From contig NZ_CP009533.1 of the NCBI RefSeq assembly GCF_000761155.1, positions 310,001 to 374,000 of the forward strand: a DNA stretch of 64,000 bases, in the 5' to 3' direction. Positions 16,734-26,040 of the stretch are shown here, piece after piece. The notes under the pieces were generated by a model. It made no database searches and was not told the origin of the DNA. It saw nothing but the letters and a program-made list of their open reading frames with translations. Source of the stretch: Pseudomonas rhizosphaerae. GTDB taxonomy: Bacteria > Pseudomonadota > Gammaproteobacteria > Pseudomonadales > Pseudomonadaceae. The first letter of the stretch is position 1. Each line of letters begins with the position of its first letter. The translations under genes and the position numbers were made by a program.

Positions 16734-17585
16734 ATGTCTCACTACTGGCGGCATCCCGCGGTTCCGCATCTGGAAATCCGCAACGTCGAAGACGGTCGCC
16801 GTTTCAGCCACGCGCGCCATTCACATTCGACGTTCTCGATTGGCGCGATTACGCAGGGGCAAAGTACTTACCTCAATGGCGACAGTAGCCGTTTGATCGG
16901 CGCCGGAAGTGTAGTACTCATGAACCCCGGTGCAGTGCATGCCTGCAACCCCGTTCATGAACAGCCCTGGGCATACCGCATGTTCTACGTGGATGCCCAG
17001 TGGCTTGCGGCGCTGCAACAGCAACAACGTTCGCGCACACAAAAAGGCTTCGTGCCTTTCGCGCAGACCTATAGCGCCGACGTCAGGCTGTTCGAAGATT
17101 TGGACGATCTGTACCACACGCTCACAGCCGACGACTGTCTGCCAGACACCATGCAGGATGCAGCATTGTTTTTTTTCCAGCGACTGGTAGCACGGCTGCA
17201 GCCCGCCAGTGATGACGCCAGAACTGAGCCGCAAAAAATGGCCCAGGCAGCGGCATTCATCCGCGAGCATTGCGCCAGTGAGTTGCGTCTGGAGGACATC
17301 GCGTCAGCCGTACAGCTGTCGCCTTCTTACCTGATCCGTGCCTTCAAGGCGTGCCATGGGCTCACGCCTCATGGTTACCTGATCGACTGTCGCCTCAAGC
17401 TGGCCCGCGACCATTTGCGCCAGGGGGAGGGCATAGCCCAGGTCGCGGCGCGCGTCGGCTTCGCCGATCAAGCGCATCTGCAGCGGCTGTTCAAGCGCGC
17501 CTTGGCGACCACCCCAGGGCAATATCGCGGCGTGCCTACTCAAGCAACAGATACACGGCGCAGCCCCCGAGCAATGCAGCCATGA
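16734..17585 (+). CDS. AraC-family regulator with cupin sensor
   Basis: A 283-residue AraC regulator: N-terminal cupin-type AraC_binding domain (HSHSTFSIGAITQGQSTYLNG) and C-terminal double HTH (LRLEDIASAVQLSPSYLIRAF; IAQVAARVGFADQAHLQRLF). The ATG at 16734 follows GGAGGACCC. It overlaps the convergent LysE-type exporter by 50 bases; AraC/LysE pairs of this kind often act together in amino acid export, with the regulator sensing the exported compound. Confidence 0.88.
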   Translation: MSHYWRHPAVPHLEIRNVEDGRRFSHARHSHSTFSIGAITQGQSTYLNGDSSRLIGAGSVVLMNPGAVHACNPVHEQPWAYRMFYVDAQWLAALQQQQRSRTQKGFVPFAQTYSADVRLFEDLDDLYHTLTADDCLPDTMQDAALFFFQRLVARLQPASDDARTEPQKMAQAAAFIREHCASELRLEDIASAVQLSPSYLIRAFKACHGLTPHGYLIDCRLKLARDHLRQGEGIAQVAARVGFADQAHLQRLFKRALATTPGQYRGVPTQATDTRRSPRAMQP

Positions 17586-18123
17586 CACGATTGAACCCGC
17601 GCAGTCTCGCAGGGCTGTCCAGATAGTCGCGCAACGAAGCACCGGCCCAGGCCCAGCTGGCCAGTGACAGCCAGCAGACCACCAGATAGATCAGCGCGAA
17701 GACCCACACCATCTGCCTGTCGCCATCGGCGACGAACGCGCCCATGCCCGCAAGGCACGCGAGCCAGGCCTTCGGATTGAGCCATTGCATCAGCGCGCCC
17801 ATGAAGGCGGAAGGGCGCGTCTGCGCCTGCACGGTGTCCATGCGGCCATCACTGCTTGCCAGTCGGTAGGCCAGGTACAGTAGGAAGATCACGCCAGCGA
17901 TGCGAATGAGCTGCGTCAGCCAGGGCCAGCGGTTCAGCACTTCGTGCAGTCCCAAGCCCATGAGCAACAGCAGCAGGATGAACCCCAGGGTCGCGCCCGT
18001 GACGTGGGGCAAAGCGGCTCGCACGCCGTGGCGTGCGCCACAGCTCAGGGAGACAAGGTTGACCGGGCCGGGGCTTATGGAGGAGGCCAGCGCAAAAACG
18101 GCCATGGAAACGACGATACTCAT
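17536..18123 (-). CDS. LysE-family exporter
   Basis: A 195-residue inner-membrane protein with six hydrophobic segments and the LysE/RhtB signature SSISPGPVNLVSLSCGARHG near the N-terminus and QWLNPKAWLACL in the middle. The family exports amino acids and related metabolites. It is convergent and overlapping with the AraC regulator gene. The substrate is unknown. The interval 18124-18323 has no gene. Confidence 0.88.
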   Translation of the reverse strand: MSIVVSMAVFALASSISPGPVNLVSLSCGARHGVRAALPHVTGATLGFILLLLLMGLGLHEVLNRWPWLTQLIRIAGVIFLLYLAYRLASSDGRMDTVQAQTRPSAFMGALMQWLNPKAWLACLAGMGAFVADGDRQMVWVFALIYLVVCWLSLASWAWAGASLRDYLDSPARLRGFNRVMAALLGGCAVYLLLE

Positions 18124-18323
18124 CAGGCACCTTCAATACGGGTAACGGAGCACTGACGGTAAAGATCGATGCTGGGCTCGTATTGAAAGAAATTGCCCTT
18201 GGGGGGTGTGAACGGTTGATTTGCTGGGTTGCGGATGCTGTTCTTTAGTGAGCTGCGGTGTTGTGAGTTGGGCGTTTTTATTCGCGTTGTGAAAACACGA
18301 TCAACCTCACGCCCCTGACTCTT

Positions 18324-18692
18324 CTATTTGCAGAGTTGCATGGCGAGGCTATCGAACTCTCGGTCGAAACTGGCGTTCTCAGCTGCGCTCAAGAAGCCTT
18401 GCTGTTGTACAAACTGATCGGTTTGATGGCGGATAGATGCGATGCGTTCGATCATACGGTCGGCTTCAGCTTGGGTGATCTTGCGGGCTTTTCGCGTGGT
18501 GCCGATGTCCGCGCTCAGAATGTTGGCGCGTACCGAGATGTGGGCTTGTCGGAGGTCGGTGATCTTTCCGCCTGTTTCGCCCACCAGTTCGCGTTGGGCT
18601 TTGATGTTGCAGCTTGGTAGATCAAGACTCTGCTGAGCTGCCGAGGCGTTCAGGCTCAAAACCAATAGCGAAGCCGGGATGCTGTATTTCAT
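18324..18692 (-). CDS. Secreted hypothetical protein
   Basis: A 122-residue protein with an N-terminal signal peptide (KYSIPASLLVLSLNASAAQ) and a mature helical, charged part containing two cysteines (LPSCNIKAQ and MQLCK). The ATG at 18692 is chosen because it starts the signal peptide; the longer frame adds only polar residues. A periplasmic location is expected. No family recognised. Confidence 0.6.
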   Translation of the reverse strand: MKYSIPASLLVLSLNASAAQQSLDLPSCNIKAQRELVGETGGKITDLRQAHISVRANILSADIGTTRKARKITQAEADRMIERIASIRHQTDQFVQQQGFLSAAENASFDREFDSLAMQLCK

Positions 18693-18864
18693 AGGTCTAT
18701 CCAGTGTGAGCCGGTGGGTGTCGGTAGGGTTAGGCCGCAAGGTGCATCGACCGGTTCCCGAGGGAGGGCCAGCGCTGTCGGCAGTTCACCTTCGTAGCAC
18801 AGGCACGAGGCCTGATACCCTGATGAGCTACCCAAGCTCAAGCCCTGCTGAAAAGGAATTCATC

Positions 18865-19299
18865 ATGCTAGAACGTAACAAGTTGGTCCCTGAGTTGATG
18901 GTCACTGACCTGGATACCAGCTTGGCGTTCTGGGTGTCTTGCCTGGGTTTCGAAGTGGCTTATCAACGTCCAGAGGATGGCTTTGCCTACCTCGATCTGA
19001 ACGGCGCTCAAGTGATGCTCGAGCAGGCAGATCCGCACGCCGGCCAATGGCTCACTGCGCCGTTGAGCAAGCCTTTTGGAAGGGGGATCAACTTGCAGAT
19101 CGATGTCGCCGCTGTCGCGCCGATCATTCACAAGCTTCGCCAAGCGGGATACACGCTTTACCGCGAATGTGTGGACACTTGGTATCGGGTGGACCAGGGC
19201 GAGGTTGGGCAGCGAGAGTTCATCGTGCAAGATCCTGATGGCTATCTGATCAGGCTGGTTGAGCGTTTGGGGAAGCGGTGTATTGCTGCAATGGAGTAG
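18865..19299 (+). CDS. VOC-family (glyoxalase/bleomycin resistance) protein
   Basis: A 144-residue protein of the vicinal oxygen chelate fold: LVPELMVTDLDTSLAFWVSC at the N-terminus and VQDPDGYLIRLVERLG at the C-terminus, with the paired beta-alpha-beta repeat pattern. It resembles bleomycin-resistance-like proteins, which bind drugs as dimers. The ATG at 18865 follows AAAGGAATTCATC. Real substrate unknown. Confidence 0.85.
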   Translation: MLERNKLVPELMVTDLDTSLAFWVSCLGFEVAYQRPEDGFAYLDLNGAQVMLEQADPHAGQWLTAPLSKPFGRGINLQIDVAAVAPIIHKLRQAGYTLYRECVDTWYRVDQGEVGQREFIVQDPDGYLIRLVERLGKRCIAAME

Positions 19300-19511
19300 G
19301 CGTACTTGGTTGGAAGGATGCATTGCTTGACCAGAAGAAGGCTGGATGAGCAGCAGCAGGCGCGATCTCATGGACCAAGGCCGTGGCGTCAATGACGGCT
19401 CTTGGCCGAAAGCCGCTAGCCACGACCGGATGCCTTCGACCCGAAGCAGACGCTTAGGACAGAGGAGCCCTGCGGCCCTCAGCAGTGATAGACGTTGGAT
19501 GTGAATTGTGA

Positions 19512-20300
19512 TCATCGAGCCCACAAAGTTGTTCTAGTTGCTCTCCCTACACAATAGCTACCGAAGTGTCCGGCTTCCATCTCTGTCTGCGTATTCAAGA
19601 AGCACACGTGGAGATGATCGCCCGTTCGCTTTATCGAGTAGTCATATCCGACGCGAAAGAAGCCTCGATCCGCTCCAGTCGACGTGTTAAGTGCGACCTC
19701 AATCCTGTGACTTTTCTGCGCATCGTAATGAACAATTCCTTCATGGTCTGGGAGCCATACGCACACGACCTCGGTCGCGTCTGGAACCGAAAAACTTTCA
19801 AAATACCAGCATTGCAGTGCTTTCAGATCGTCCAAGTTCAGGCTTTGCGCATCAAGGCAGGAGGAGTTTACCGCGATAGATTTTGCGGGATGCTCGTCTC
19901 GGATCGATTGAAAACGGTTTCTCAATATCGCGTTATGTATCAGGCCGTTAATCCAGGCGCGGCGTGCATCCACTGCGAAGTGCCTAATGTTCGCAGATGA
20001 CGGTTTCTCGCTCGCAGCTAGACCTAGCTCATGGAGTTCGAATAGCAGAGATACAGCAAAATCAGTAGCCGTAGGTACGGAGCGATCGGATTTGAACGTA
20101 TTGATCATGAGCCGTTTGAGGGCGGAAGATTTTGCTAAGCCAAGTGCTAATTTCGGATCGACGTTAGCGCTGATCGCTGCGCGTTTAAAGCAGCTCGTCC
20201 ATAAAAGTCCAGGAGCGAAGTACCCTACCAGCATTCGCCAAATCGGCCCTAACGATACCTTGAGTATAGGACTGAGCAATTTCGCCCAAGCGGTTTCCAT
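19512..20300 (-). CDS. Unrecognised protein beside the Gabija genes
   Basis: A 262-residue protein starting METAWAKLL (a TTG at 20357 would add 19 residues). The N-terminus has a hydrophobic stretch (GPIWRMLVGYFAPGLLW), the middle is helical and charged, and the C-terminal third looks beta-rich. No known domain was recognised. It is on the same strand as gajB, 240 bases downstream, in AT-rich DNA, so it may be a third component or a separate cargo gene. Confidence 0.5.
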   Translation of the reverse strand: METAWAKLLSPILKVSLGPIWRMLVGYFAPGLLWTSCFKRAAISANVDPKLALGLAKSSALKRLMINTFKSDRSVPTATDFAVSLLFELHELGLAASEKPSSANIRHFAVDARRAWINGLIHNAILRNRFQSIRDEHPAKSIAVNSSCLDAQSLNLDDLKALQCWYFESFSVPDATEVVCVWLPDHEGIVHYDAQKSHRIEVALNTSTGADRGFFRVGYDYSIKRTGDHLHVCFLNTQTEMEAGHFGSYCVGRATRTTLWAR

Positions 20301-20439
20301 GCCTTGATCTCGGTGGTTTTGTGCACTGATGTTATTGAGCACGGAGCCGTTTATCAATCGTCAGAATTGTACAGCCAAGCGTCTATCGTCTTTTACGCGT
20401 TGGTCATGTTAAAAGCCACCTAAATCCACAGACCGCTCC

Positions 20440-20479
20440 TGGCCGATTGCAGCCCGTCGCCACCGGCTGCAGTCGGCCA
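20440..20479. repeat. Large inverted repeat downstream of gajB
   Basis: TGGCCGATTGCAGCC and GGCTGCAGTCGGCCA are complementary at 14 of 15 positions plus a G-U pair, with a 10-base loop. No T-tract follows on either strand, so it is more likely a REP-like extragenic element than an intrinsic terminator. Related TGGCCGAAAGC motifs occur at both island edges. Confidence 0.6.
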
Positions 20480-20540
20480 AAAGTGGACGTATGTAGCTGG
20501 GGCTCCCCGGTTTTAATCACCCGGTTCGCCTGGTTTTTTT

Positions 20541-22274
20541 TCACATTGCGATAGCAAGCTCTTCGACATTGTCGCTTCCAAACAGGTTGTTTATCGCTTC
20601 GAGGGCGGTTCCCGGCATGGTTTGCGTGGCAAGCACTGCGAGCCGAGTCATGGGTCGGGATATGGAGACATAGAAGAGGTTGCGGGCACGATAAAAGCCC
20701 TTCGTATTCTTGCTATTTAGCGCCTTTGTCTTAACAAGCTCGAGTAGTTGAGGCCAGTTGTAGTGATTCCAGCCCCCTCCCAGCACTACCAAAACATTCT
20801 CAAACTCGGCGCCCTTGACGCTATGCTGTGTGGCAAAGGAGGTCTGTTTCTCAATGAATTTGACCACCTCGATAACCTCTCCGTAAGGTATTTCCCGCAG
20901 CTTGTTGTACCGCTGAAGTGCTGAGGCATCGTCAGGTATGGGGTCGCCATTTAGGGCTCTGAGCTCTTCGTCGCGCCGGAGCAGACGATCCGGTGGCGAT
21001 GGGCGTTTCGTTTCTTTTAGGTGATCAATTACCTGTCCAATCGTGCCATCTGCACGCAGCATCTGGAGGGTATCCATGTCGCGACGCCAACAGGATTTGT
21101 CTTCATGCTTGGTGATCGTAGGGCCGGAGCCGAACACCCTGAACATATCGCCGAAGCGAGATGCGCCATAGGCCGCGCACATGGGTTCGACTACTTCTAC
21201 AAAGAACTTGATCGCCGGGTCTTCCTTTTTTACGAATTGTTCGGTGCGACCGCTGAATACCTCGGCGATGTTGGGATAACCCTGTTCAGCGGCCAAGACG
21301 TTGTGGGTGAGCATCAGTACCTTCGTCTTGCTCAGGTCCCAGCCCTCGGCTTGCAGTCGCTGCATCAAGTCTTCTCGAGTGCGTCGCGCTAGGTCGGGTG
21401 GAAGATCCTCTTTGGACTGCCTGTCATTGGTCCGTTGACCTTTGTAGGCGTTGGTGTGAAAGAACCGTGCCTCGCCCTTCGCCTCGGGTTCATGGACGGC
21501 TTGCTTCAGTTCAGGGCGCAGTTTGTTCAGCACATCGACAACTGCAGGTACCGATCGAAAGTTTGAGCCTTTGGGAATTTCTTCTATCGGGTACTCTGCG
21601 AGCTCGTATTCACTGCGATAAATAGTCTGCCAGTGGTCCCCAAATAGACCAATGAGCGGACCTGTGGCGGGCCTCAAGAAGTGCTCGGTAATTGCCTCCA
21701 TAAACTGGGGATGGGTATCTTGATACTCGTCGATGAAGATCACCGGAAACTGTTGGCTCAAGAGACGTCGAAACTTTTCCTTCTGCAGGAGATTGGCCAT
21801 CATCTCCGGAATGTCGTCGTGGCTCAGCGTGATTCTGTCGGTATCGACGCTAAAGTATCCTAAGTTGTAATCCACAGACTTTGATCCGATTCCTCCGCCT
21901 TGTTCGATTTTTTCTTTCCGGTCATCCATTTCACCCACGAGGTCGCGCAGCGCTTTTTGAAACTGATGTAGGAACGCCCAGGAAAAGCCGTGGATGGTAT
22001 TGACCAATATGGCGGGGTGATCCTCAATCTCCTGGGCAATTTCGTTACGGGCAACCTCGGTGTAGGTGATGCAAGCTACCTTTTGCCCTGCTTGAACCAA
22101 GGCTGGGCCTCGCTCTGTAATCAATCGCTTAAGCGCCGCGACCAGGGAATACGTCTTGCCTGCGCCGGCGCCGGCTTCAAGGCGAAAGCTATAACCAGCA
22201 TCAAGGGCCTCATTGATCTTTCTTTGGGCCTCTTGTGCAGCAACGAGTGCGGGATTCTCAGTAGGCTCCTTCAT
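20541..22274 (-). CDS. gajB: Gabija GajB-like UvrD/Rep-family helicase
   Basis: A 577-residue superfamily 1 helicase: Walker A GAGAGKT (residues 35-41), motif Ia region with KVACITYTEVARNEI, Walker B FIDEYQDTHP near 184, motif III GLFGDHWQTIYR, motif V QHSVKGAEFENVLVV and motif VI FYVSISRPMTRL. It is smaller than UvrD and matches GajB, the Gabija partner that activates on DNA termini and works with GajA against phage. Its ATG overlaps the gajA stop by four bases, implying translational coupling. It is somewhat longer than the Bacillus cereus GajB. Confidence 0.82.
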   Translation of the reverse strand: MKEPTENPALVAAQEAQRKINEALDAGYSFRLEAGAGAGKTYSLVAALKRLITERGPALVQAGQKVACITYTEVARNEIAQEIEDHPAILVNTIHGFSWAFLHQFQKALRDLVGEMDDRKEKIEQGGGIGSKSVDYNLGYFSVDTDRITLSHDDIPEMMANLLQKEKFRRLLSQQFPVIFIDEYQDTHPQFMEAITEHFLRPATGPLIGLFGDHWQTIYRSEYELAEYPIEEIPKGSNFRSVPAVVDVLNKLRPELKQAVHEPEAKGEARFFHTNAYKGQRTNDRQSKEDLPPDLARRTREDLMQRLQAEGWDLSKTKVLMLTHNVLAAEQGYPNIAEVFSGRTEQFVKKEDPAIKFFVEVVEPMCAAYGASRFGDMFRVFGSGPTITKHEDKSCWRRDMDTLQMLRADGTIGQVIDHLKETKRPSPPDRLLRRDEELRALNGDPIPDDASALQRYNKLREIPYGEVIEVVKFIEKQTSFATQHSVKGAEFENVLVVLGGGWNHYNWPQLLELVKTKALNSKNTKGFYRARNLFYVSISRPMTRLAVLATQTMPGTALEAINNLFGSDNVEELAIAM

Positions 22275-24352
22275 ACCGCCTCCTCCTTAACTGGTGCTTC
22301 CACGTTCTGCGCGGGAGGAGGCGGGGCAGAAAGCCATCCTAGGCCTTCCTGGATGTAGCGGGGTACCGTCCATTCCTTTTCGCGAATGGCAAACCGCAAA
22401 GCCGTATCCGCTTTCGCGAGCCCCTTGGCGATCTCCCATGCCTCAGATGCCTCGTCCTGTTCCTTAGGCCATTTAAATCGATCGGGGTTTGCTAGGACGA
22501 GTGCATCTTCATAGCTGCGGGCACAAATGTTAGTGCCAGGCTTCTCTGCAATCTGATAGGCAATGCGACGGTAACCGCTTTGCTTCTCTTCGGCAGTTTT
22601 GGCAACAAGCTCTGCCGGAGTAATCTGCCAGCCATCCTTATCCGCGGCGTCGTCGGGACGAAACCAATCCTTGATTGCTGCATTCGATGTCCGCTCACCT
22701 TCAGCCACGGGGCACTTGTCCCAAGTCGTAATCTTTTTCCCATGCTTGTTCTGCTTTTCCACCGGCTTGGTTGAATCCAGGTCGGTGACGACCAAAGTCT
22801 TGAGCTCGAGAAAGTCGAGGAGTGGATAAAAGATCTGCGCATATGCTCCGCCGACCTCGACGCAGGTCACATACTGTCTGGCCAGCTTGTGCTTGTCCTC
22901 GAGCGACTTATCAACTAATTCGCACAGACGGGGCATCAGTAGCCTCTCCGTTGTTCCCTCAACCATGATGGCCTTGTCCGCAAAGTACAGGTCACACTTG
23001 GTTAACGTCATGTACTGGTGCAGGAAGTCTTGGTCGTCGGGAGAAATGCTGCTCAAGCCCTTTTTGAAGTCTTTGACCTTGGTCTGACGGGCGTTTGCCG
23101 GGGTTGGCGACTCATTTAGGAAATACCGTACTGCTTCAAACGATGCGGTATTTGCCACATGCGGAGAATGCGTCGTGATGACGAACTGAACGTTCCACGC
23201 AGCCTCTTCAGGATAGCTCGTCGACAGTTTTCCAATGGCAGCATTGAGCTGGTTGATGAAAACTTCTTGCATCTGCGGATGCAAGTGAGCCTCAGGCTCT
23301 TCGATGAATATTAGGTGAGTTGCTGGACGGGTTGTCTTGGCTCGGTAGGCCTTGTGGTAACTCTCGAGCTGCAACAGCATGTAGATCAGGTTTCGAGTGC
23401 CGAGACCATTATAGCCTTCCGGGAGATGTACCCCGTCTGTGCCTGTGTAGACCACCTTTGTGTGGTCCGACAGCAGGGCCTCAATGTTCAATGAGGTCTC
23501 GGGTCGAAGCTCGGTATCATTGAGGCTCGGAAAGCCCAGTACCTCCATGGCTGGCAAAAGCTTTTTCAGCATCTCGTCGAAGTCGCCTTGAACATTGCGC
23601 TCGATGTCTTCGACGGATGCCTTCAGCTTCGCCGCCAGCTCCTGATCTGCAGCCGCAGCAGTTGGTGCGGAGGCAGTTTTGAATAACGCGCTGAGCAATT
23701 TCCCAATGACATCGGCATCGCCATGCTTCGCATGGTCGAGAGTTCTTTGTGCCCGAACGAAATTACACTGCAGCAAAGCCGTTAGTGCGGCCATGCCCTC
23801 AAAATCACGGCGATTGGTATCGTCGGTGGGGTCGATGGCGAACACATGGATGCTGTATGCCTTGGGCACCGTGTCGCGCAACGAGCGGAAGAAGTGTGTT
23901 CTTGGTTCGACACCTTCTGGTGCGGGAGGGGTATCGAGCAGTGTGTGGAGGGTTGCCAGTGTCGCTCGGTATTCGAGGCGCACAATGGCAGTGGTGGAGT
24001 CTAGATCCAAGTCAATGACGAAAGGCGAAAGAGGTCCTAAATTCGGGGCGGTGCTGTCGTAGCGGAAGATGAGCGTAAGAGCAAGCGTCGGGAGTGCCGC
24101 GAGTACGTCCTCCGGCTTTGTCGCTTGTTCTCTAAGCATCTTTGCAGCGAAGAATCGCTCGCGCTGTGCGGGCGAGAAGTCTTCAAGGCGAAACCGCGCC
24201 CCGGTCTCTCCAGTGAAGCGATCAAAAATGTCGGTAAACGATGTCTTTCCGCTGTTGTTGCGTCCCACGATCACTGTGGAATTTTCTTCCAGCATGATCT
24301 CAACATCCTGAAGCAGTCGGAATCCCTCGACTCTAACCTTCTCGACTCGCAT
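22271..24352 (-). CDS. gajA: Gabija GajA-like OLD-family ATPase/TOPRIM nuclease
   Basis: A 693-residue class 2 OLD endonuclease. The N-terminal ABC-type ATPase has Walker A IVGRNNSGKTS (about residue 30), Walker B LIFIEEPEAHLHPQ (about 350) and the His switch TTHSPHVAN. The C-terminal TOPRIM domain has MVEGTTERLL (about 462) and VVTDLDST (about 520), the acidic metal ligands for DNA nicking. It is immediately followed by a UvrD-like helicase, which defines Gabija. In the known system nucleotide depletion during phage infection unleashes the GajA nuclease. Longer than the B. cereus protein (578 residues). Confidence 0.85.
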   Translation of the reverse strand: MRVEKVRVEGFRLLQDVEIMLEENSTVIVGRNNSGKTSFTDIFDRFTGETGARFRLEDFSPAQRERFFAAKMLREQATKPEDVLAALPTLALTLIFRYDSTAPNLGPLSPFVIDLDLDSTTAIVRLEYRATLATLHTLLDTPPAPEGVEPRTHFFRSLRDTVPKAYSIHVFAIDPTDDTNRRDFEGMAALTALLQCNFVRAQRTLDHAKHGDADVIGKLLSALFKTASAPTAAAADQELAAKLKASVEDIERNVQGDFDEMLKKLLPAMEVLGFPSLNDTELRPETSLNIEALLSDHTKVVYTGTDGVHLPEGYNGLGTRNLIYMLLQLESYHKAYRAKTTRPATHLIFIEEPEAHLHPQMQEVFINQLNAAIGKLSTSYPEEAAWNVQFVITTHSPHVANTASFEAVRYFLNESPTPANARQTKVKDFKKGLSSISPDDQDFLHQYMTLTKCDLYFADKAIMVEGTTERLLMPRLCELVDKSLEDKHKLARQYVTCVEVGGAYAQIFYPLLDFLELKTLVVTDLDSTKPVEKQNKHGKKITTWDKCPVAEGERTSNAAIKDWFRPDDAADKDGWQITPAELVAKTAEEKQSGYRRIAYQIAEKPGTNICARSYEDALVLANPDRFKWPKEQDEASEAWEIAKGLAKADTALRFAIREKEWTVPRYIQEGLGWLSAPPPPAQNVEAPVKEEAV

Positions 24353-24770
24353 TCTAGCTCCCCCGATTGGCTGTCCTATGCGGCTTCTTATTCGTCGGAA
24401 ATGTATATTTTTTGTTCTTACTTTGTGAACGGTATGTGTGGCGCCTTGCTAACAAAACGTTACCGTCAAATACCACTTCTAGCCGAGCCAGCCCTTACTG
24501 TCTCATTTTTTCCATAAGCCTACGCGATTCGCGTTGCTTTTAATCATCCATGTTAGCGTGAGGTCAGCGAAGGGTCGCAAGTCGAGTAAGAAACCTGGCA
24601 TGCAGCTGACGTCTTTGCAGCAGGCCAGTTGTCCTTTGACGAGCACTGATGGGGCGCTTTTGGCCGAACGCTGCCTGTGACTAAGCTCCTGGCCGAAAGC
24701 GGCCCGAGCAACGAGCGGATCACAACGTGCGCAACACTAAAACCATCCCACACATTCCAAGCCTAGGCCA
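24353..24770. other. Non-coding interval at island edge
   Basis: The first 180 bases are AT-rich and should contain the gajA promoter. The remainder carries TGGCCGAA-type motifs, including the hairpin GGCCG-AAAG-CGGCC at 24691-24704, like those at 19403 and 20440. No gene is apparent. Confidence 0.5.
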
Positions 24771-25250
24771 TCACCCAACAGCCCAATACATCGCCTGAAC
24801 CCAGATATGCGGATGACTTTCCAAAGGTTCCCATCCATCCAAAAACACAAAACCTTGCCTAAGATAGAAATTGGCAACCCTTGCGTTTTCCGGACAAACG
24901 TCAAGATAAACCCCATCCACTCCAATCACCTCGGCACGAGCCTTCACCGCATCAACCAACCCAGCAGCCACTCCAGAACCCCGCACAGCACGCTCGACCC
25001 ACATCCCGATCAAGCAATAACGACCTTCACCACCAACGGCCGCACCCACCATCCCGATCGGTCGGTCACCGTCGAACGCCAGCCAAAACGCGGTTCCAGC
25101 GGACGACGCTCGATCTTTCCACTGCTCGTCGGTGTACTTAGCCGCAGTCTGATAGCTCACGCCAAATGCCGTCGGCGTGTCCAAAAGGGCCGCAAGCCGT
25201 GTCTGTTTCAACAGCATCCAATCCGCTGTCTCTGTCAGTCGAATATGCAC
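24771..25250 (-). CDS. GNAT-family N-acetyltransferase
   Basis: A 159-residue acetyltransferase with the acetyl-CoA binding region MWVERAVRGSGVAAGLVDAV (R/Q-x-x-G-x-G/A type) and the C-terminal NARVANFYLRQGF. The GTG at 25250 lies one base after the stop of the LysE-type exporter, so the genes are translationally coupled; reading further upstream would run through the exporter gene. The acceptor is unknown, but the coupling suggests acetylation and export of related compounds. Confidence 0.8.
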   Translation of the reverse strand: MHIRLTETADWMLLKQTRLAALLDTPTAFGVSYQTAAKYTDEQWKDRASSAGTAFWLAFDGDRPIGMVGAAVGGEGRYCLIGMWVERAVRGSGVAAGLVDAVKARAEVIGVDGVYLDVCPENARVANFYLRQGFVFLDGWEPLESHPHIWVQAMYWAVG

Positions 25251-25251
25251 C

Positions 25252-25863
25252 TCACACCGGCGCCGGGCTTTGCAGCAACGGATACAACGACAACACCAGC
25301 AACGCCGCCATGCTCCAGTTGAACAGTCGCAACCAGCGCGGCACTCGCAGCACGTTGCGCAAGACGCTGCCGAAGCCGGCCCAGACGCACACGCTGGGCA
25401 GGTTGACCAGTGCGAACACCGCAGCGATGACCACCACGTTATAGACGTAGCCCTGAGCTGGAACATAGGTGGTGATGGCGCCAACCGCCATTACCCAAGC
25501 CTTGGGGTTGACCCATTGGAAAGCGGCGGCGCCGAGGAAAGTCATTGGCCTGCTGTCCTGGTCTCCTGCTTCGCTCACACTGCCTGAGGTGGCGATGCAC
25601 CATGCCAGGTAAAGCAAGTAGGCAGCGCCTATCCAGCGCAGGGCGGTGTAGGTCCAGGGCACGGCGGTGAAGATTTCACCCAGTCCCAGTCCGACCGCCA
25701 ACACCAGTAGCATGAACCCCAGGCTGATGCCCAGGGCGTGGGGAATGGTGCGCAGGAAACCGAAATTCACTCCCGAAGCCAGCAGCATGGTGTTGTTGGG
25801 GCCTGGGGTGATGGAGGACACCAGAGCGAAAAGGGCGAAGGCAGGCAGCAGGTCGATGAGCAT
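25252..25863 (-). CDS. LysE-family exporter
   Basis: A 203-residue inner-membrane protein with six hydrophobic segments, the LysE/RhtB signature FALVSSITPGPNNTMLLASG and the mid-protein QWVNPKAWVMAV. The ATG at 25863 begins the standard N-terminus. It is the first gene of a pair with the GNAT acetyltransferase. It resembles the LysE protein at 17536 in family only. Confidence 0.88.
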   Translation of the reverse strand: MLIDLLPAFALFALVSSITPGPNNTMLLASGVNFGFLRTIPHALGISLGFMLLVLAVGLGLGEIFTAVPWTYTALRWIGAAYLLYLAWCIATSGSVSEAGDQDSRPMTFLGAAAFQWVNPKAWVMAVGAITTYVPAQGYVYNVVVIAAVFALVNLPSVCVWAGFGSVLRNVLRVPRWLRLFNWSMAALLVLSLYPLLQSPAPV

Positions 25864-26040
25864 GTCCGTAGGGTCTCTGGGATGTTGTAGAAGTGAAAGT
25901 ACCTCACGACCCGGCCAGCGATACCGTACAGACAATGTTGAATTCACCAGTACACACTCACAGCCACTTGGCCTTTTGCAGGTGCGACCGGTCTTCTGCT
26001 CAGACCCAGAGGGTTGCTTAATAAGGGGAGCGGGGGTAGT

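Noticed and set aside
20440..20479. Intrinsic terminator for gajB
   Set aside because: The stem is strong but no T-run follows on the minus strand, and similar elements occur elsewhere as extragenic repeats.
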